The notes: generated by a model not told the origin, from the letters alone. DNA of 64,000 nucleotides from Sulfitobacter mediterraneus (GCF_003054325.1 NZ_QBKU01000004.1:310001-374000), one strand, 5' to 3'; counted from the first letter of the stretch, positions 26,538 through 35,781 are shown. Translations and numbers: made by a program.

Positions 26538-28140
26538 CGTAGGCTCCGCGATCAATCACAGCGGCAATCACGGTAAAGGTATCCGCTTGCATGGCTTGCT
26601 CAAGCGCGGTTTCTAGCGATTTGCGACTGCGAACGGTTGCGCCGCGCCCGCCGAAGGCCACGCCCATCGCTGCGAAATTGTGGCGGGGGAAATCCACGCC
26701 AGAATTGCTAAGCTGTCGTTCACGCTGCTTTTTCTCGATAAGGGCCAGTGAGGCATCGACAAAGACCACAAAGATCGGCGCAAGGTTCAGCTCTGCGGCG
26801 GTGGCCAATTCACCGGCCACCATCAAGAACCCCGCGTCGCCGGAGAAGGACACGACACTGCGCTCCGGATCGGCGAGTTTTGCGCCAATGGCCATCGGCA
26901 CAGCGCAGCCCATCGTACAAAGCGCCGAGGATTGCATCAGATCGCGCGGCGCGTGGCATTCCCACATCTGGCTCAGCAAGATCCGGTGTGCGCCACTGTC
27001 GGCAGAGGCGATGGTGCCCTTGGGCAAAACGGCGCGGCAAGTGTCGATCACGGCGGCGGGCCCCCAATCTTCATCATTGGGGAAGGCCGTGCCAAGCGCG
27101 GTCTTGAGCTGGTGTATCTCGCCGTCCACCCATGTCGCACGCGGGTCCAGCCCGTCACTGAGGGCGGCAAGGGTCGGGGCGCAGTCGGTCACGAAATTGA
27201 GCGTGCTTTGATGCATATAGTGGTGGTTTGGCACGGCGGTGATGTCGATCACGCGCTGGCTGTCCGGGGTCCATACATCGCGCCAGCCGGGGCGCATTTC
27301 GATGGGGTCATAGCCGACACAGATGATCAGGTCTGCCGATTGTGTGAAAGGCACCAGATGCTTGTCCGCCAAGGGGGACAGGCCTGCACCACCAAGGGCC
27401 AGCGGATGATCCTCGGGCAGCATGCCTTTGGCCTTGTAGGTGGTGATCACCGGTATGTTGTGATCTTCGGCAAATTCGCGCACCGCTTGTCCGGCGTATT
27501 GGTTCATCGCATCCACGCCCACAATCATCAGCGGCTTGCGGGCTTCGGCCAGCCAGCTGCGGGCGGTTTCCAGATCCTTTTCCGCCGGAATGCTGGGTGA
27601 TGCCGGGCGGCGGCGGGCAGGGGCCAGTGCGGGAATGTGGGTGTCGGCCACACCAATCGGCACATCGATATGCACCGGACCCATGCGCCCTTCGGTGGCG
27701 ATGGCGACGGCTTTGTCTGCAATCACATGGGCGGCGCCAGCAGACAAGCGGAACGAGGCTTTGGTGACCGGTTCGAACACCGCCTGATGATCGACAACCT
27801 GATGGGTATAGCGGGCCGCCTCATCCGCATCGACACAGCCGGACAGGACGATCAGCGGCACCTGATCTTGCAATGCGTTGGCCACGGTGTTGACCCCGTT
27901 CAATGTGCCGGGGCCGATGGTGCCGACCAGAATGGCAGGCGCGTGATCGCGGTGGTGTACACCTTCGGCCATGAACCCCGCGGCGTTCTCGTGTTTGGCG
28001 AGGATAAACCGGATACCGGCCTGTTTCAGCGCATCGATCAAGGTCAGAACCTCGCCCCCCGGCATACCAAAGGCATATCGGCAACCGGCATCATAAAGAC
28101 GGCGGGCGAGGGCGTCAGCAGCGCGGATCGTATCGGGCAT
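26524..28140 (-). CDS. Thiamine-diphosphate enzyme, acetolactate-synthase-like
   Basis: 538 aa with three domains: pyrimidine-binding (about 1-170, activating Glu in KHENAAGFMAEG), central (190-320) and PP-binding (370-520, SGDAGFLMVAGELATAAE). In the metal-binding motif the usual GDG-N26-NN is altered: GDA starts it and VFVDASLALI ends it, so the Asn ligand is replaced. It is therefore unlikely to be the housekeeping acetolactate synthase, and no small subunit is adjacent. Two ATGs lie at 28143 and 28140; AAAGG is best spaced for the second. It precedes the CoA-transferase gene. Confidence 0.87.
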   Translation of the reverse strand: MPDTIRAADALARRLYDAGCRYAFGMPGGEVLTLIDALKQAGIRFILAKHENAAGFMAEGVHHRDHAPAILVGTIGPGTLNGVNTVANALQDQVPLIVLSGCVDADEAARYTHQVVDHQAVFEPVTKASFRLSAGAAHVIADKAVAIATEGRMGPVHIDVPIGVADTHIPALAPARRRPASPSIPAEKDLETARSWLAEARKPLMIVGVDAMNQYAGQAVREFAEDHNIPVITTYKAKGMLPEDHPLALGGAGLSPLADKHLVPFTQSADLIICVGYDPIEMRPGWRDVWTPDSQRVIDITAVPNHHYMHQSTLNFVTDCAPTLAALSDGLDPRATWVDGEIHQLKTALGTAFPNDEDWGPAAVIDTCRAVLPKGTIASADSGAHRILLSQMWECHAPRDLMQSSALCTMGCAVPMAIGAKLADPERSVVSFSGDAGFLMVAGELATAAELNLAPIFVVFVDASLALIEKKQRERQLSNSGVDFPRHNFAAMGVAFGGRGATVRSRKSLETALEQAMQADTFTVIAAVIDRGAYDDRI

Positions 28141-28327
28141 CATCGGACCTTTCGGATGCAGAACTCGGCAGGTTACCAATGCACGGCAGGCGCAAAGGTG
28201 CAATCTATTGATCTCTAGAGATTATTACATGGGCGTAAATCCCCCTCACGGATTGGTGAAAGGGGGCGGAGTGGCTGGTTTTCGCAACCAGGCTTATAGC
28301 GATCATGCCCGGAGCAAAGGCGTAGCC

Positions 28328-28465
28328 GCCGGGCAGCGCCAGACCGCCCACCGGGCTGGCGCTTTGGCTACTGGGGCACTTCTCTCGAATAGGAGCGACT
28401 GAATGGACCATAAAGTGGCAAGAACGTTTGTTGCTGCGCCATCCCGCAGTCTGGCGCTGCCCGGC
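28328..28465. repeat. 17-bp inverted repeat pair flanking 104 bases
   Basis: GCCGGGCAGCGCCAGAC (28328-28344) returns as its exact reverse complement at 28449-28465. The first arm also forms a smaller local hairpin, GCGCCAG (28336-28342) with CTGGCGC (28356-28362). The 28144-28571 interval has no credible gene: a short frame from an ATG at 28403 with an AGGAG ahead of it runs into sequence antisense to gcrA. Confidence 0.7.
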
Positions 28466-28503
28466 TTGACGCTTGAACTCGTGACGCTTGAACTCATGAC
28501 GCG
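28466..28503. repeat. 15-bp tandem repeat, about 2.5 units
   Basis: TTGACGCTTGAACTC, GTGACGCTTGAACTC and ATGACGCG follow head to tail directly after the inverted-repeat arm and about 70 bases from the gcrA stop. Units 1 and 2 differ at one base. Confidence 0.8.
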
Positions 28504-28571
28504 GGGACGAAAAAGAAAAAGGGCGGCACATTTTCGGCCCGCCCTTCAAATCTTGAAAACTGTTGCCGATC

Positions 28572-29147
28572 TTACCGGCGGCGGTCGCGCCGTGCTGACA
28601 TCGGCTGGAACGCCACGCCGACGTGGGCCTCGCAATAGGGTTTGCCCTGCTGCACCGGCAGGCCGCAGAACCAGAAATCTTCGGTCGCGGGATCGCCCAC
28701 AGGCCATTTGCAGGTGCGTTCGGTCAGTTCCATCAGGCCGATTTTCTTGGCTTTCTTTTCGATCTCGTTGACCTTGGCCAATGCCTCTGGGCTGATCTCG
28801 TTCGCCGATGGTTGTGGCGGCAGGGGTTGGCCTGCGGGAATGATCTGCTTGCGGGCGGGCAGGTTGGATTTTGGCGGCGCGGCGGCCTCGGTTTTCATTT
28901 CCGGCGCAGCGGGCTTGGGTGCGGCTGGCTTGGCCTTGGGCTCTGCCTTGGGGGCAGGCTTGGCCTTGGGCTCGGATTTCAGCGCGGCGGCCCCCGTGGT
29001 CGTGCGGTTCGACAAGCCCAGACGGTGCACTTTGCCAATCACGGCATTGCGCGTCACACCGCCCAGTTCTTTGGCGATCTGGCTTGCGGACTGGCCTTCG
29101 CCCCACATTTTCTTGAGTGTCTCTACGCGCTCGTCAGTCCAGGACAT
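28572..29147 (-). CDS. gcrA: Cell-cycle regulator GcrA
   Basis: 191 aa. In alphaproteobacteria GcrA binds RNA polymerase sigma-70 and promoters with CcrM-methylated GANTC sites to time S-phase genes. The N-terminal DNA-binding helix-turn-helix is MSWTDERVETLKKMWGEG...SASQIAKELGG...TRNAVIGKVHRLGL. A Lys/Pro/Ala linker made of repeated KAKPAPKAEP-like units spans about residues 58-100. The C-terminal polymerase-binding part contains CKWPVGDP and FCGLPVQQGKPYCEAH. It is a monocistronic minus-strand gene. Confidence 0.96.
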   Translation of the reverse strand: MSWTDERVETLKKMWGEGQSASQIAKELGGVTRNAVIGKVHRLGLSNRTTTGAAALKSEPKAKPAPKAEPKAKPAAPKPAAPEMKTEAAAPPKSNLPARKQIIPAGQPLPPQPSANEISPEALAKVNEIEKKAKKIGLMELTERTCKWPVGDPATEDFWFCGLPVQQGKPYCEAHVGVAFQPMSARRDRRR

Positions 29148-29162
29148 TTCCGGTTTCCCTAG

Positions 29163-29194
29163 CTAAAAAGCGGCCCCCATTGATGGACCGCTTT
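29163..29194 (-). terminator. Intrinsic terminator after the EamA transporter gene
   Basis: On the minus strand AAAGCGG pairs with CCGCTTT around an inner CCA/TGG stem and is followed by further T residues. It separates the transporter gene from gcrA. Confidence 0.75.
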
Positions 29195-29250
29195 GTCATG
29201 TTCAGTCGTCTATTCTAATCACTCGGGGGCTGGGTGCAAGGTGTGAAGCG

Positions 29251-30159
29251 TCAAAGTGCCGTATGAGCCGCCGGAGGTTTGGGTTTTTGACGTGCCTCGC
29301 GCAGGGCCAGCAGGGCGGCACCGGCGATGATGATGCCTGCGCCGATCAGGGTGACGGCGTCGGGGACGACTCCGTAAAAGATCTGGTCGTAGAGCGCGGC
29401 AAAGATCAACGTGCCATAGCTGAAGGGCGCGACAAAGCTGGCATCGGCGCGGGCCATCGCATTGACAAAGCAGGTCTGGGCAACCGCCATGCAGACACCG
29501 ATCCCGGCCAGCAAGACCCATTGAGCGGTGCTTGGCATTTGCCAAACGGGCAGAACCGCCAAGGTCGCAATACCAAGGCCCATCAGGTTGTTGAAAAACA
29601 GGATCTGAAACGGCCCTTCGCGGCCCGTTAGTTTCTTGATGAAAATCAGCTCTAGCCCCATCACCATCGCCGCGCCAAATGCCAAAAGCGCGGCAGGTTG
29701 GAAACTTTCCGGCGTAGGGCGCAACAGGATGAACGCGCCAAACAGTGCCAATGCGGCGGCGAACCAACGGATGCGGCCCACAGTCTCGCCAAGCAGGGGA
29801 ATGGCAAGCATCATGCCAAAAACCGGATTGAGAAATGATATCGCGGTGGCATCGGCCAGCGGAATATAGGCGACAGAGGCAAACATCAGCGTGATCCCCG
29901 CCCAGCCACAGCTGGTCCGGGCCAGATGCAGCCTCCAATGCGGCGCGCTGAGGGCGGGGCGCAGGATCATCACAGCCGTCGAAATCGCCATGAACGCAAA
30001 CAGAAACCTGCCATGGCTGATCTGGAGCGCAGGCAAGGCAGGACCAAGTGCATCATTGCCAAGCGCCTTGGCCATCAAGGTGGTTGCCGCAATAAACGCG
30101 GTCGCAACCCCGATCAATCCAGCAGCAAGGGCATTATTTTGGGTCTTGGCTTGATACAT
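29251..30159 (-). CDS. EamA/DMT-family transporter
   Basis: 302 aa, ten predicted membrane helices in two EamA halves; conserved pieces include ADATAISFLNPVFGMMLAI in the first half and ADASFVAPFSYGTLI in the second. The family exports or imports small metabolites and amino acids; the substrate is not predictable. The ATG at 30159 is used; the frame continues upstream, but without helix-forming sequence. It is transcribed alone, away from argD. Confidence 0.88.
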   Translation of the reverse strand: MYQAKTQNNALAAGLIGVATAFIAATTLMAKALGNDALGPALPALQISHGRFLFAFMAISTAVMILRPALSAPHWRLHLARTSCGWAGITLMFASVAYIPLADATAISFLNPVFGMMLAIPLLGETVGRIRWFAAALALFGAFILLRPTPESFQPAALLAFGAAMVMGLELIFIKKLTGREGPFQILFFNNLMGLGIATLAVLPVWQMPSTAQWVLLAGIGVCMAVAQTCFVNAMARADASFVAPFSYGTLIFAALYDQIFYGVVPDAVTLIGAGIIIAGAALLALREARQKPKPPAAHTAL

Positions 30160-30424
30160 GGCCAAGCTATGACCGCAGCGGGGATGGGTCACAAGCGTGA
30201 AATTGGGGCTTTGCAACCGTCTCGATTGCCCCTAAGACAGGCCCCATGATCACACAAACGGCATACCTGTCCCGACGACGCTAAGGTTTTATCCCGCTCC
30301 CCTGCACAATTGCAGGTGGTGATCTTGTTGCCAGTGTGCAGCCCTCCTTCCAAACTGACTTGACCAGACCCGCCGCCCATGCCCTTTTGGGCCTTTGTTG
30401 CGGCCCTTACCTAAGGACACTTTC

Positions 30425-31597
30425 ATGATCTCTTCCGTCTTGCCGACCTATTCGCGTGCTCCGCTCAGCTTTGTCTCCGGACAGGGCAGCTGGTTGATCG
30501 AGGCGGATGGCCGACGTTTTCTGGATCTGGGTGCGGGGATTGCTGTGAATGCACTGGGCCATGCCCATCCGGCGCTGGTTGAGGCGCTGACCGCGCAGGC
30601 GGGTACGCTTTGGCACACCTCGAACCTCTATCAAATCCCGCAGCAACAGGCGCTGGCGGACAAGCTGGTCGATAACAGCTTTGCCGACACGGTGTTTTTC
30701 ACCAATTCGGGCACCGAAAGTTGCGAATTGGCGGTGAAGATGGCCCGCAAGTATTTCTACGACAAGGGTCAGCCAGAGCGGGTGGAGATTATTACTTTCT
30801 CCGGTTCCTTTCATGGCCGGTCTTCCGCAGGCATCGCGGCGGCAGGGTCAGAGAAGATGACCACGGGTTTTGGCCCGTTGTTGCCTGGATTTGTGCATCT
30901 GGACTTTGGTGATCACGAGGCGTTGCAAGCGGCGATCACAGAAAAGACCGCCGGTATCCTGGTTGAGCCTGTGCAGGGCGAGGGCGGCATTCGCCCTTTG
31001 CCGGATGCTTGTCTCAAGGGGCTGCGCGATCTGTGCGATGAACATGGCATTCTGATGATGCTGGACGAGGTGCAATGCGGGGTCGGCCGGACGGGCAAGC
31101 TGTTTGCCCACGAATGGGCCGGCGTTGGGCCGGATATTATGATGGTGGCCAAGGGCATTGGCGGGGGGTTCCCGTTGGGTGCGGTTCTGGCGACCGAAGA
31201 GGCGGCCTCGGGCATGACCGCTGGCACCCATGGGTCCACCTATGGCGGCAATCCATTGGGCTGTGCGGTGGGCAATGCGGTGATTGATATCGTCGCTGAT
31301 CCGGCTTTTCTGGCCGAGGTAAACCGCAAGGCCGGCCTGCTGCGGCAAAAGCTCGAAGGGCTGATCGCCAGCCATCCGGACGTGTTCGAAGAGGTGCGCG
31401 GATCAGGTCTGATGCTGGGGATCAAGTGCAAAGCCGTAAACGCGGACGTGGTCAAGGCTGGCTACGACGCCGAGGTGATCACCGTGCCCGCGGCGGACAA
31501 TGTGATCCGACTGCTGCCCGCGTTGAATATCAGCGATGACGAGATCGCCGAAGCGGTCACGCGCCTTGACCGCGCCGCCACCAGCCTAGGCGCGTGA
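30425..31597 (+). CDS. argD: Acetylornithine aminotransferase
   Basis: 390 aa PLP enzyme that converts N-acetylglutamate semialdehyde to N-acetylornithine, and may also act in lysine synthesis. The PLP lysine is in MMVAKGIGGGFPLGA, the cofactor Asp in MMLDEVQCGVGRTGK, and the phosphate-binding residues in FTNSGTESCELAVKMA. The ATG at 30425 has TAAGGACA ahead of it. It is followed 66 bases later by argF, so the pair is an arginine operon. The gap 30160-30424 before it holds no gene; GCCCTTTTGGGC near 30384 is a small hairpin. Confidence 0.96.
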   Translation: MISSVLPTYSRAPLSFVSGQGSWLIEADGRRFLDLGAGIAVNALGHAHPALVEALTAQAGTLWHTSNLYQIPQQQALADKLVDNSFADTVFFTNSGTESCELAVKMARKYFYDKGQPERVEIITFSGSFHGRSSAGIAAAGSEKMTTGFGPLLPGFVHLDFGDHEALQAAITEKTAGILVEPVQGEGGIRPLPDACLKGLRDLCDEHGILMMLDEVQCGVGRTGKLFAHEWAGVGPDIMMVAKGIGGGFPLGAVLATEEAASGMTAGTHGSTYGGNPLGCAVGNAVIDIVADPAFLAEVNRKAGLLRQKLEGLIASHPDVFEEVRGSGLMLGIKCKAVNADVVKAGYDAEVITVPAADNVIRLLPALNISDDEIAEAVTRLDRAATSLGA

Positions 31598-31608
31598 TCC
31601 CGAATTGA

Positions 31609-31637
31609 CCAAAGACCAAAAGCTCCGCCGTCTTTGG
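31609..31637 (+). other. Hairpin between argD and argF
   Basis: CCAAAGAC (31609-31616) pairs with GTCTTTGG (31630-31637) over a 13-base loop. There is no T tract, so it is not a terminator. It may stabilise or process the argD-argF message. Confidence 0.45.
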
Positions 31638-31663
31638 CGCGAACTTGACGAGAAAGAATACCG

Positions 31664-32569
31664 ATGAACCATTTTCTAGACATTCACCAAACCTCTGCCA
31701 CCGATTTGCGCAGCATTATCGACGATGCCGCCGCGATGAAAAAATCGCGGGCGGGCCGTCCGCGCGGTGCGCCTGATGATGATCAGCCGCTGAAAGATCA
31801 CATGGTTGCGCTGATCTTTGAAAAGCCATCGACACGGACGCGGGTGTCCTTTGACGTGGGGGTGCGGCAGATGGGCGGGCAAACCATGGTGTTGTCGGGG
31901 GCCGATATGCAGTTGGGCCACGGCGAGACCATTGCAGACACCGCGCGGGTGCTGAGCCGTTATGTCGATCTGATCATGATCCGCACATTTGAGGAACAGA
32001 CCCTGCTGGACATGGCCGAATATGCCACGGTGCCGGTGATCAACGGCCTGACCAACCGCACCCATCCTTGTCAGATCATGGCAGATATCCAGACGTTCGA
32101 AGAACACAACGGCCCGATCAAGGGCAAAAAGGTGGTCTGGTCCGGGGACGGCAACAACGTTTTTGCCAGTTTTGCCCATGCGGCCAAACAGTTTGAGTTT
32201 GACCTGACCTTCACCGGCCCGCCGCCGCTGGACCCCGAAGCCGCGCTTGACGGGCTCTACACAATCGAGCGCGATCCGCAAAAGGCGGTTGAGGGCGCCG
32301 ATCTGGTCGTCACAGACACTTGGGTGTCGATGCATGATCCGCAATCAGCCCGCGAACGGCGGCACAACCAGCTGCGCGGCTATCAGGTCAATGATGCGTT
32401 GATGGCGCAAGCCAAGGATGATGCGCTCTTTATGCATTGCCTGCCTGCGCACCGCGATGACGAGGCCACCAGCAGCGTCATGGACGGGCCGCATTCGGTG
32501 ATCTTTGACGAGGCGGAAAACCGTTTGCATGCGCAAAAGGCGATTATGCGGTGGTGTCTTGGCCGCTGA
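31664..32569 (+). CDS. argF: Ornithine carbamoyltransferase
   Basis: 301 aa. Makes citrulline from ornithine and carbamoyl phosphate. The carbamoyl phosphate site is [11 protein letters not shown], with HPCQ and the catalytic loop FMHCLPAHR. The length and the anabolic-type sequence fit biosynthesis; no arcA or arcC lies nearby. Its 3' end overlaps the putative TTG start of the next gene by about ten bases. Confidence 0.96.
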   Translation: MNHFLDIHQTSATDLRSIIDDAAAMKKSRAGRPRGAPDDDQPLKDHMVALIFEKPSTRTRVSFDVGVRQMGGQTMVLSGADMQLGHGETIADTARVLSRYVDLIMIRTFEEQTLLDMAEYATVPVINGLTNRTHPCQIMADIQTFEEHNGPIKGKKVVWSGDGNNVFASFAHAAKQFEFDLTFTGPPPLDPEAALDGLYTIERDPQKAVEGADLVVTDTWVSMHDPQSARERRHNQLRGYQVNDALMAQAKDDALFMHCLPAHRDDEATSSVMDGPHSVIFDEAENRLHAQKAIMRWCLGR

Positions 32570-33581
32570 GCCACGCATTGTCATTGCCGGGGCGGGGGCC
32601 ATCGGGTGTTTTGTCGGCGGCCTTTTGGCCGCTGGCGGGCGGCGGGTCACGTTGCTGGTGCGGCCACGGGTGGCACAGGAAATCCGGTCGCATGGCCTGA
32701 CGCTCACGGATTTTGGCGGCATGGCGGTGCAGATCGGTACGGATCGTCTGGCGCTGTCCGAAGATCCGGCCTGTCTGGCGCGGGCAGATGTGGTGTTGGT
32801 CACCGTCAAGTCGGGCGATACGGCGACCATCGCGGAACTCATCGACCAACACGCCCCGATCAAGGCGCCGGTGATCAGCCTGCAAAACGGGTTGCGCAAC
32901 GGGGCGCTGTTGCAAGAGGCGCTGCCGGGGCATGACGTGCGCGGCGGGATGGTGCCGTTCAACGTCGTCCCGATGGGGCAGGGATGTTATCACCGCGCCA
33001 CCAGCGGCGATGTGGTCATTGCGGGGGGCGCAGGCGATTTGGAGGGCTTGCTGTCGGTGCCGCATCTCAGCACAACCAGCAGCCGCGATATCGAGGCGGT
33101 GCAATGGGGCAAGTTCCTGATCAACCTCAACAACGCGCTGAACGCGCTCAGCGGGCTGCCCTTGGCGGAACAATTGCGGGATCGGTCTTGGCGGCGGCTG
33201 ATGGCGGATCAATGGCGGGAGGCTTTGGGCGTTCTACGCGGCGCGGGCATTCGGCCTGTGTCGATGACGCCGGTTTCTGTGGGGGTCATCCCGTTTATTC
33301 TGCGCCTGCCGACGCCTCTGTTCTCGCGTATTGCGGCCTCGATGCTGACCATTGACGCGCAGGCGCGGACCTCGATGGCGCTGGATTTGATGGCGGGTCG
33401 ACCGACAGAGATCGACAGCCTTCAAGGCGCGGTGATTGCCATGGCAAAGGCGCAAGGCCGCCCCGCGCCGATTTGCACCATGGTGGCAGAGGTGATCCGC
33501 ACCGCAGAGCTGGCAGAGGAAGGTTTGCCAGACCTCAGCGCCGCAGCTTTGCGCCGCGAGATCCGGCAGGGTACTTCTTAG
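32559..33581 (+). CDS. Ketopantoate reductase-like (PanE/ApbA family)
   Basis: 340 aa from a TTG start. The N-terminal Rossmann fold is [16 protein letters not shown], and the C-terminal helical domain contains [13 protein letters not shown], the family signature with the catalytic Lys. The enzyme would reduce 2-dehydropantoate to pantoate with NADPH for coenzyme A synthesis, though related proteins use other 2-oxo acids and it is longer than E. coli PanE (303 aa). The start is uncertain: the TTG at 32559 puts the GxGxxG loop near the N-terminus as expected; an ATG at 32529 is the alternative. It overlaps pit tail to tail by four bases. Confidence 0.86.
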   Translation: MAAEPRIVIAGAGAIGCFVGGLLAAGGRRVTLLVRPRVAQEIRSHGLTLTDFGGMAVQIGTDRLALSEDPACLARADVVLVTVKSGDTATIAELIDQHAPIKAPVISLQNGLRNGALLQEALPGHDVRGGMVPFNVVPMGQGCYHRATSGDVVIAGGAGDLEGLLSVPHLSTTSSRDIEAVQWGKFLINLNNALNALSGLPLAEQLRDRSWRRLMADQWREALGVLRGAGIRPVSMTPVSVGVIPFILRLPTPLFSRIAASMLTIDAQARTSMALDLMAGRPTEIDSLQGAVIAMAKAQGRPAPICTMVAEVIRTAELAEEGLPDLSAAALRREIRQGTS

Positions 33582-35065
33582 TTTATGACTGCGTTCAAGA
33601 CGTAGAAGACAATCGCCGACATCGTCGCGGCGGCGGGTACGGTGATCACCCATGCAGCGACAATCGTCATGAAGTGGGAGCGGCGCACCAGCTTGCGGCG
33701 GCGGCGTTCCTCGGGGGCGATACGTTTGACGGTGCCTGCGGTTTCGCCGGGGCGGCGCAGACGGCGTTCCATGTGCCATTCGCGGTAGAACCCAACCCCA
33801 AAGACACCGCCAACGGCGATATGTGTGGAACTGACCGGCAGGCCAAGCCAAGAGGCGATAATCACGGTGATTGCTGCCGAGAGGGCCACACAATAGGCGC
33901 GCATCGGGTTCAGCTTGGTGATCTGGCTGCCAACCATGCGGATCAGTTTGGGACCGAACAGAAACAGACCAAACGAGATACCAAAGGCCCCGATGACCAT
34001 CACCCACATGGGGATGGAAACCTTAGCCTCAAAGCCGCCAAATTCGGTGGCATGCACAATCGCTGCCAGCGGACCGACCGCATTGGCTACATCGTTTGCA
34101 CCATGGGCAAAGCTGAGCAATGCAGCCGACAGGACCAGCGGCAGGCCAAACAGGATCTTGACGGATTTGTTGCGATTTTCCATGCCTACAGAGGCGCGGC
34201 GCACCAGCGGCGCAGAAATGGCATAGGCCAACGCCCCCAGCAGAACCCCGATTAGCAAAGCTGTGGGCAAGTCGATCTTGATGATCCGTTTCAGCCCCTT
34301 GAGCGCCAGATAAGATGCAAAAACACCGGCCATAACGCCGACGAGGACAGGTACCCAGCGGCGGGCGGCGGCGATTTTATCGTCCTGATAGATGATCCGC
34401 GCCTTGATAAAGGCAAGGAACATGGCGGCCACTGCGCCGCCCAGAACCGGGGAAATCACCCAGCTGGCAGCGATAAGGCCCATGGACGGCCAGTTCACAG
34501 CTGTCAAACCGGCGGCTGCGATGCCTGCGCCCATCACCCCGCCCACGACAGAGTGGGTGGTGGAGACCGGCGCGCCAACCCAAGTGGCAAGGTTGACCCA
34601 AAGCGCTGATGAGATCAGCGCAGCCATCATCGCCCAGATGAACACCTGTGTGTCGGCGATAGAGGCAGGATCAATGATGCCTTTGGAAATGGTCGAAACA
34701 ACATCACCGCCCGCCAGCAATGCGCCGGCACTTTCGCACAAGGCTGCGATCACAATGGCCCCGCCCATGGTCAGGGCGTTGGCGCCCACCGCAGGGCCCA
34801 TGTTGTTGGCCACGTCGTTTGCGCCGATGTTCACTGCCATATAGGCCCCAAAGACAGCGGCGGCGACAACCACAAAGCTGGTCGGGGTCTGGCCAAAGAA
34901 GACTGCGGCAATCACTCCGGCCAGCACCATAAAGGCCAGTGCGATACCGGGCCCCACCAGCGGACGGGCGACATAGGTCGTGGCCAGCTCAACCTGTGAG
35001 ATGCGGTTGAGGTCTGTATCAAGTGTTTTCCACTGACTGCCCTGCGGGCCTTTGTCCGTCGCCAT
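33578..35065 (-). CDS. pit: Low-affinity inorganic phosphate transporter
   Basis: 495 aa PiT-family carrier. Both duplicated signatures are present: GANDVANNMGPAVGANAL and GANDVANAVGPLAAI. About ten or more membrane helices; a basic cytoplasmic loop near residues 440-470 (EERRRRKLVRRS). It takes up phosphate, usually as a metal-phosphate complex with protons. In many alphaproteobacteria a DUF47 gene (orfA) sits directly upstream; here a Pho-box-bearing gap and a NUDIX gene lie there instead. The ATG at 35065 follows AAGGTACAGGC. Confidence 0.95.
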   Translation of the reverse strand: MATDKGPQGSQWKTLDTDLNRISQVELATTYVARPLVGPGIALAFMVLAGVIAAVFFGQTPTSFVVVAAAVFGAYMAVNIGANDVANNMGPAVGANALTMGGAIVIAALCESAGALLAGGDVVSTISKGIIDPASIADTQVFIWAMMAALISSALWVNLATWVGAPVSTTHSVVGGVMGAGIAAAGLTAVNWPSMGLIAASWVISPVLGGAVAAMFLAFIKARIIYQDDKIAAARRWVPVLVGVMAGVFASYLALKGLKRIIKIDLPTALLIGVLLGALAYAISAPLVRRASVGMENRNKSVKILFGLPLVLSAALLSFAHGANDVANAVGPLAAIVHATEFGGFEAKVSIPMWVMVIGAFGISFGLFLFGPKLIRMVGSQITKLNPMRAYCVALSAAITVIIASWLGLPVSSTHIAVGGVFGVGFYREWHMERRLRRPGETAGTVKRIAPEERRRRKLVRRSHFMTIVAAWVITVPAAATMSAIVFYVLNAVIN

Positions 35066-35135
35066 GCCTGTACCTTCCAAGGAAGTGATTGATCCGGTGG
35101 GGAGGTGGCATACCAAGCGCCGCCGCGCAAGCGCA

Positions 35136-35153
35136 GCGTCACAAAACCGTCAC
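35136..35153 (+). promoter_or_regulatory. Putative Pho box upstream of pit
   Basis: GCGTCAC-AAAA-CCGTCAC is two 7-bp direct repeats with a 4-bp A tract, matching the PhoB box layout (CTGTCAT-N4-CTGTCAT). It lies 71 bases upstream of the pit start, but the repeats point along the plus strand, away from pit. Confidence 0.65.
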
Positions 35154-35204
35154 ATTTTACGGCGGATTGAGGCTTTTGGGTGGGTTTGCCGGGCTAGCGT
35201 GCGA

Positions 35205-35663
35205 TCAAAGCGCGTTCAAGATTGCCTTAAGGTCCGGCTCGTCCACCAGATTGGCGGCGTCCTGGGGGGCAAACCACGCGCGTTTGCGGGCGTCGGCCTC
35301 TGGATAGTCTTCGCTCAGATCGCGCACACGGGTCAAATAGACCTGCGCCTCAACCGGCACAGTCAGCCCTTCGCCCAGCCCCTTGGCATATTCGTAAAAG
35401 CCAACCGGATCGCTTTCGATGTCCGCTTGGGTCACGCCAGCCTCTTCCCATGCTTCTTGCAAGGCGGAGCCGGGACCATCAAGCCCGTCAATCGGCCAGC
35501 CCTTAGGCACGATCCACCGGCCCGTGTCGCGGCTGGTGATCAGCAGGACCCGTTTGCCATTTTCGGTTTCGCGGTAACACAGCGCTGCAACCTGCAAGCG
35601 TTTGGGGCGCTGCAACAGCGGCAACAGCATGTCATCCCATGCACGTCTGAACGAGTGTATCAT
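35205..35663 (-). CDS. NUDIX hydrolase with degenerate NUDIX box
   Basis: 152 aa. WIVPKGWPIDGLDG and ALQEAWEEAGV align with the NUDIX box, but the first Glu of GX5EX7REUXEEXGU falls on Leu and the Arg on Gln, while the metal-binding EE pair is kept. The PKGWP lead is typical of the diphosphoinositol-polyphosphate/ApnA-type subgroup. It probably cleaves a nucleoside or inositol diphosphate-linked compound; the substrate is unknown. It starts at the ATG at 35663 and lies between icd and pit on the same strand. Confidence 0.85.
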   Translation of the reverse strand: MIHSFRRAWDDMLLPLLQRPKRLQVAALCYRETENGKRVLLITSRDTGRWIVPKGWPIDGLDGPGSALQEAWEEAGVTQADIESDPVGFYEYAKGLGEGLTVPVEAQVYLTRVRDLSEDYPEADARKRAWFAPQDAANLVDEPDLKAILNAL

Positions 35664-35781
35664 ATTGACCTGGTTTCGTTTTGTAGGTTTTTGTTCTGCT
35701 CTGGCTCTACATATAGGTGTAAATCGGTCAAAGATCAAATCTGGGGCGGTTTTCTGCGCTGCGGGGGTGGTTGTACAAACG

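Noticed and set aside
26524-28140. ThDP enzyme as oxalyl-CoA decarboxylase
   Set aside because: The gene order suggested it, but the N-terminal and ThDP-motif sequences are acetolactate-synthase-like and lack the oxalyl-CoA decarboxylase blocks I know.
28466-28503. Tandem repeat considered as CRISPR
   Set aside because: Units abut without spacers, there are only about 2.5 units, and no cas gene is present.
28403-28771. Small plus-strand frame with AGGAG before its ATG
   Set aside because: The first 50 codons cross the tandem repeat, and the rest runs antisense through gcrA. No family-like sequence. A short peptide cannot be excluded but is not supported.
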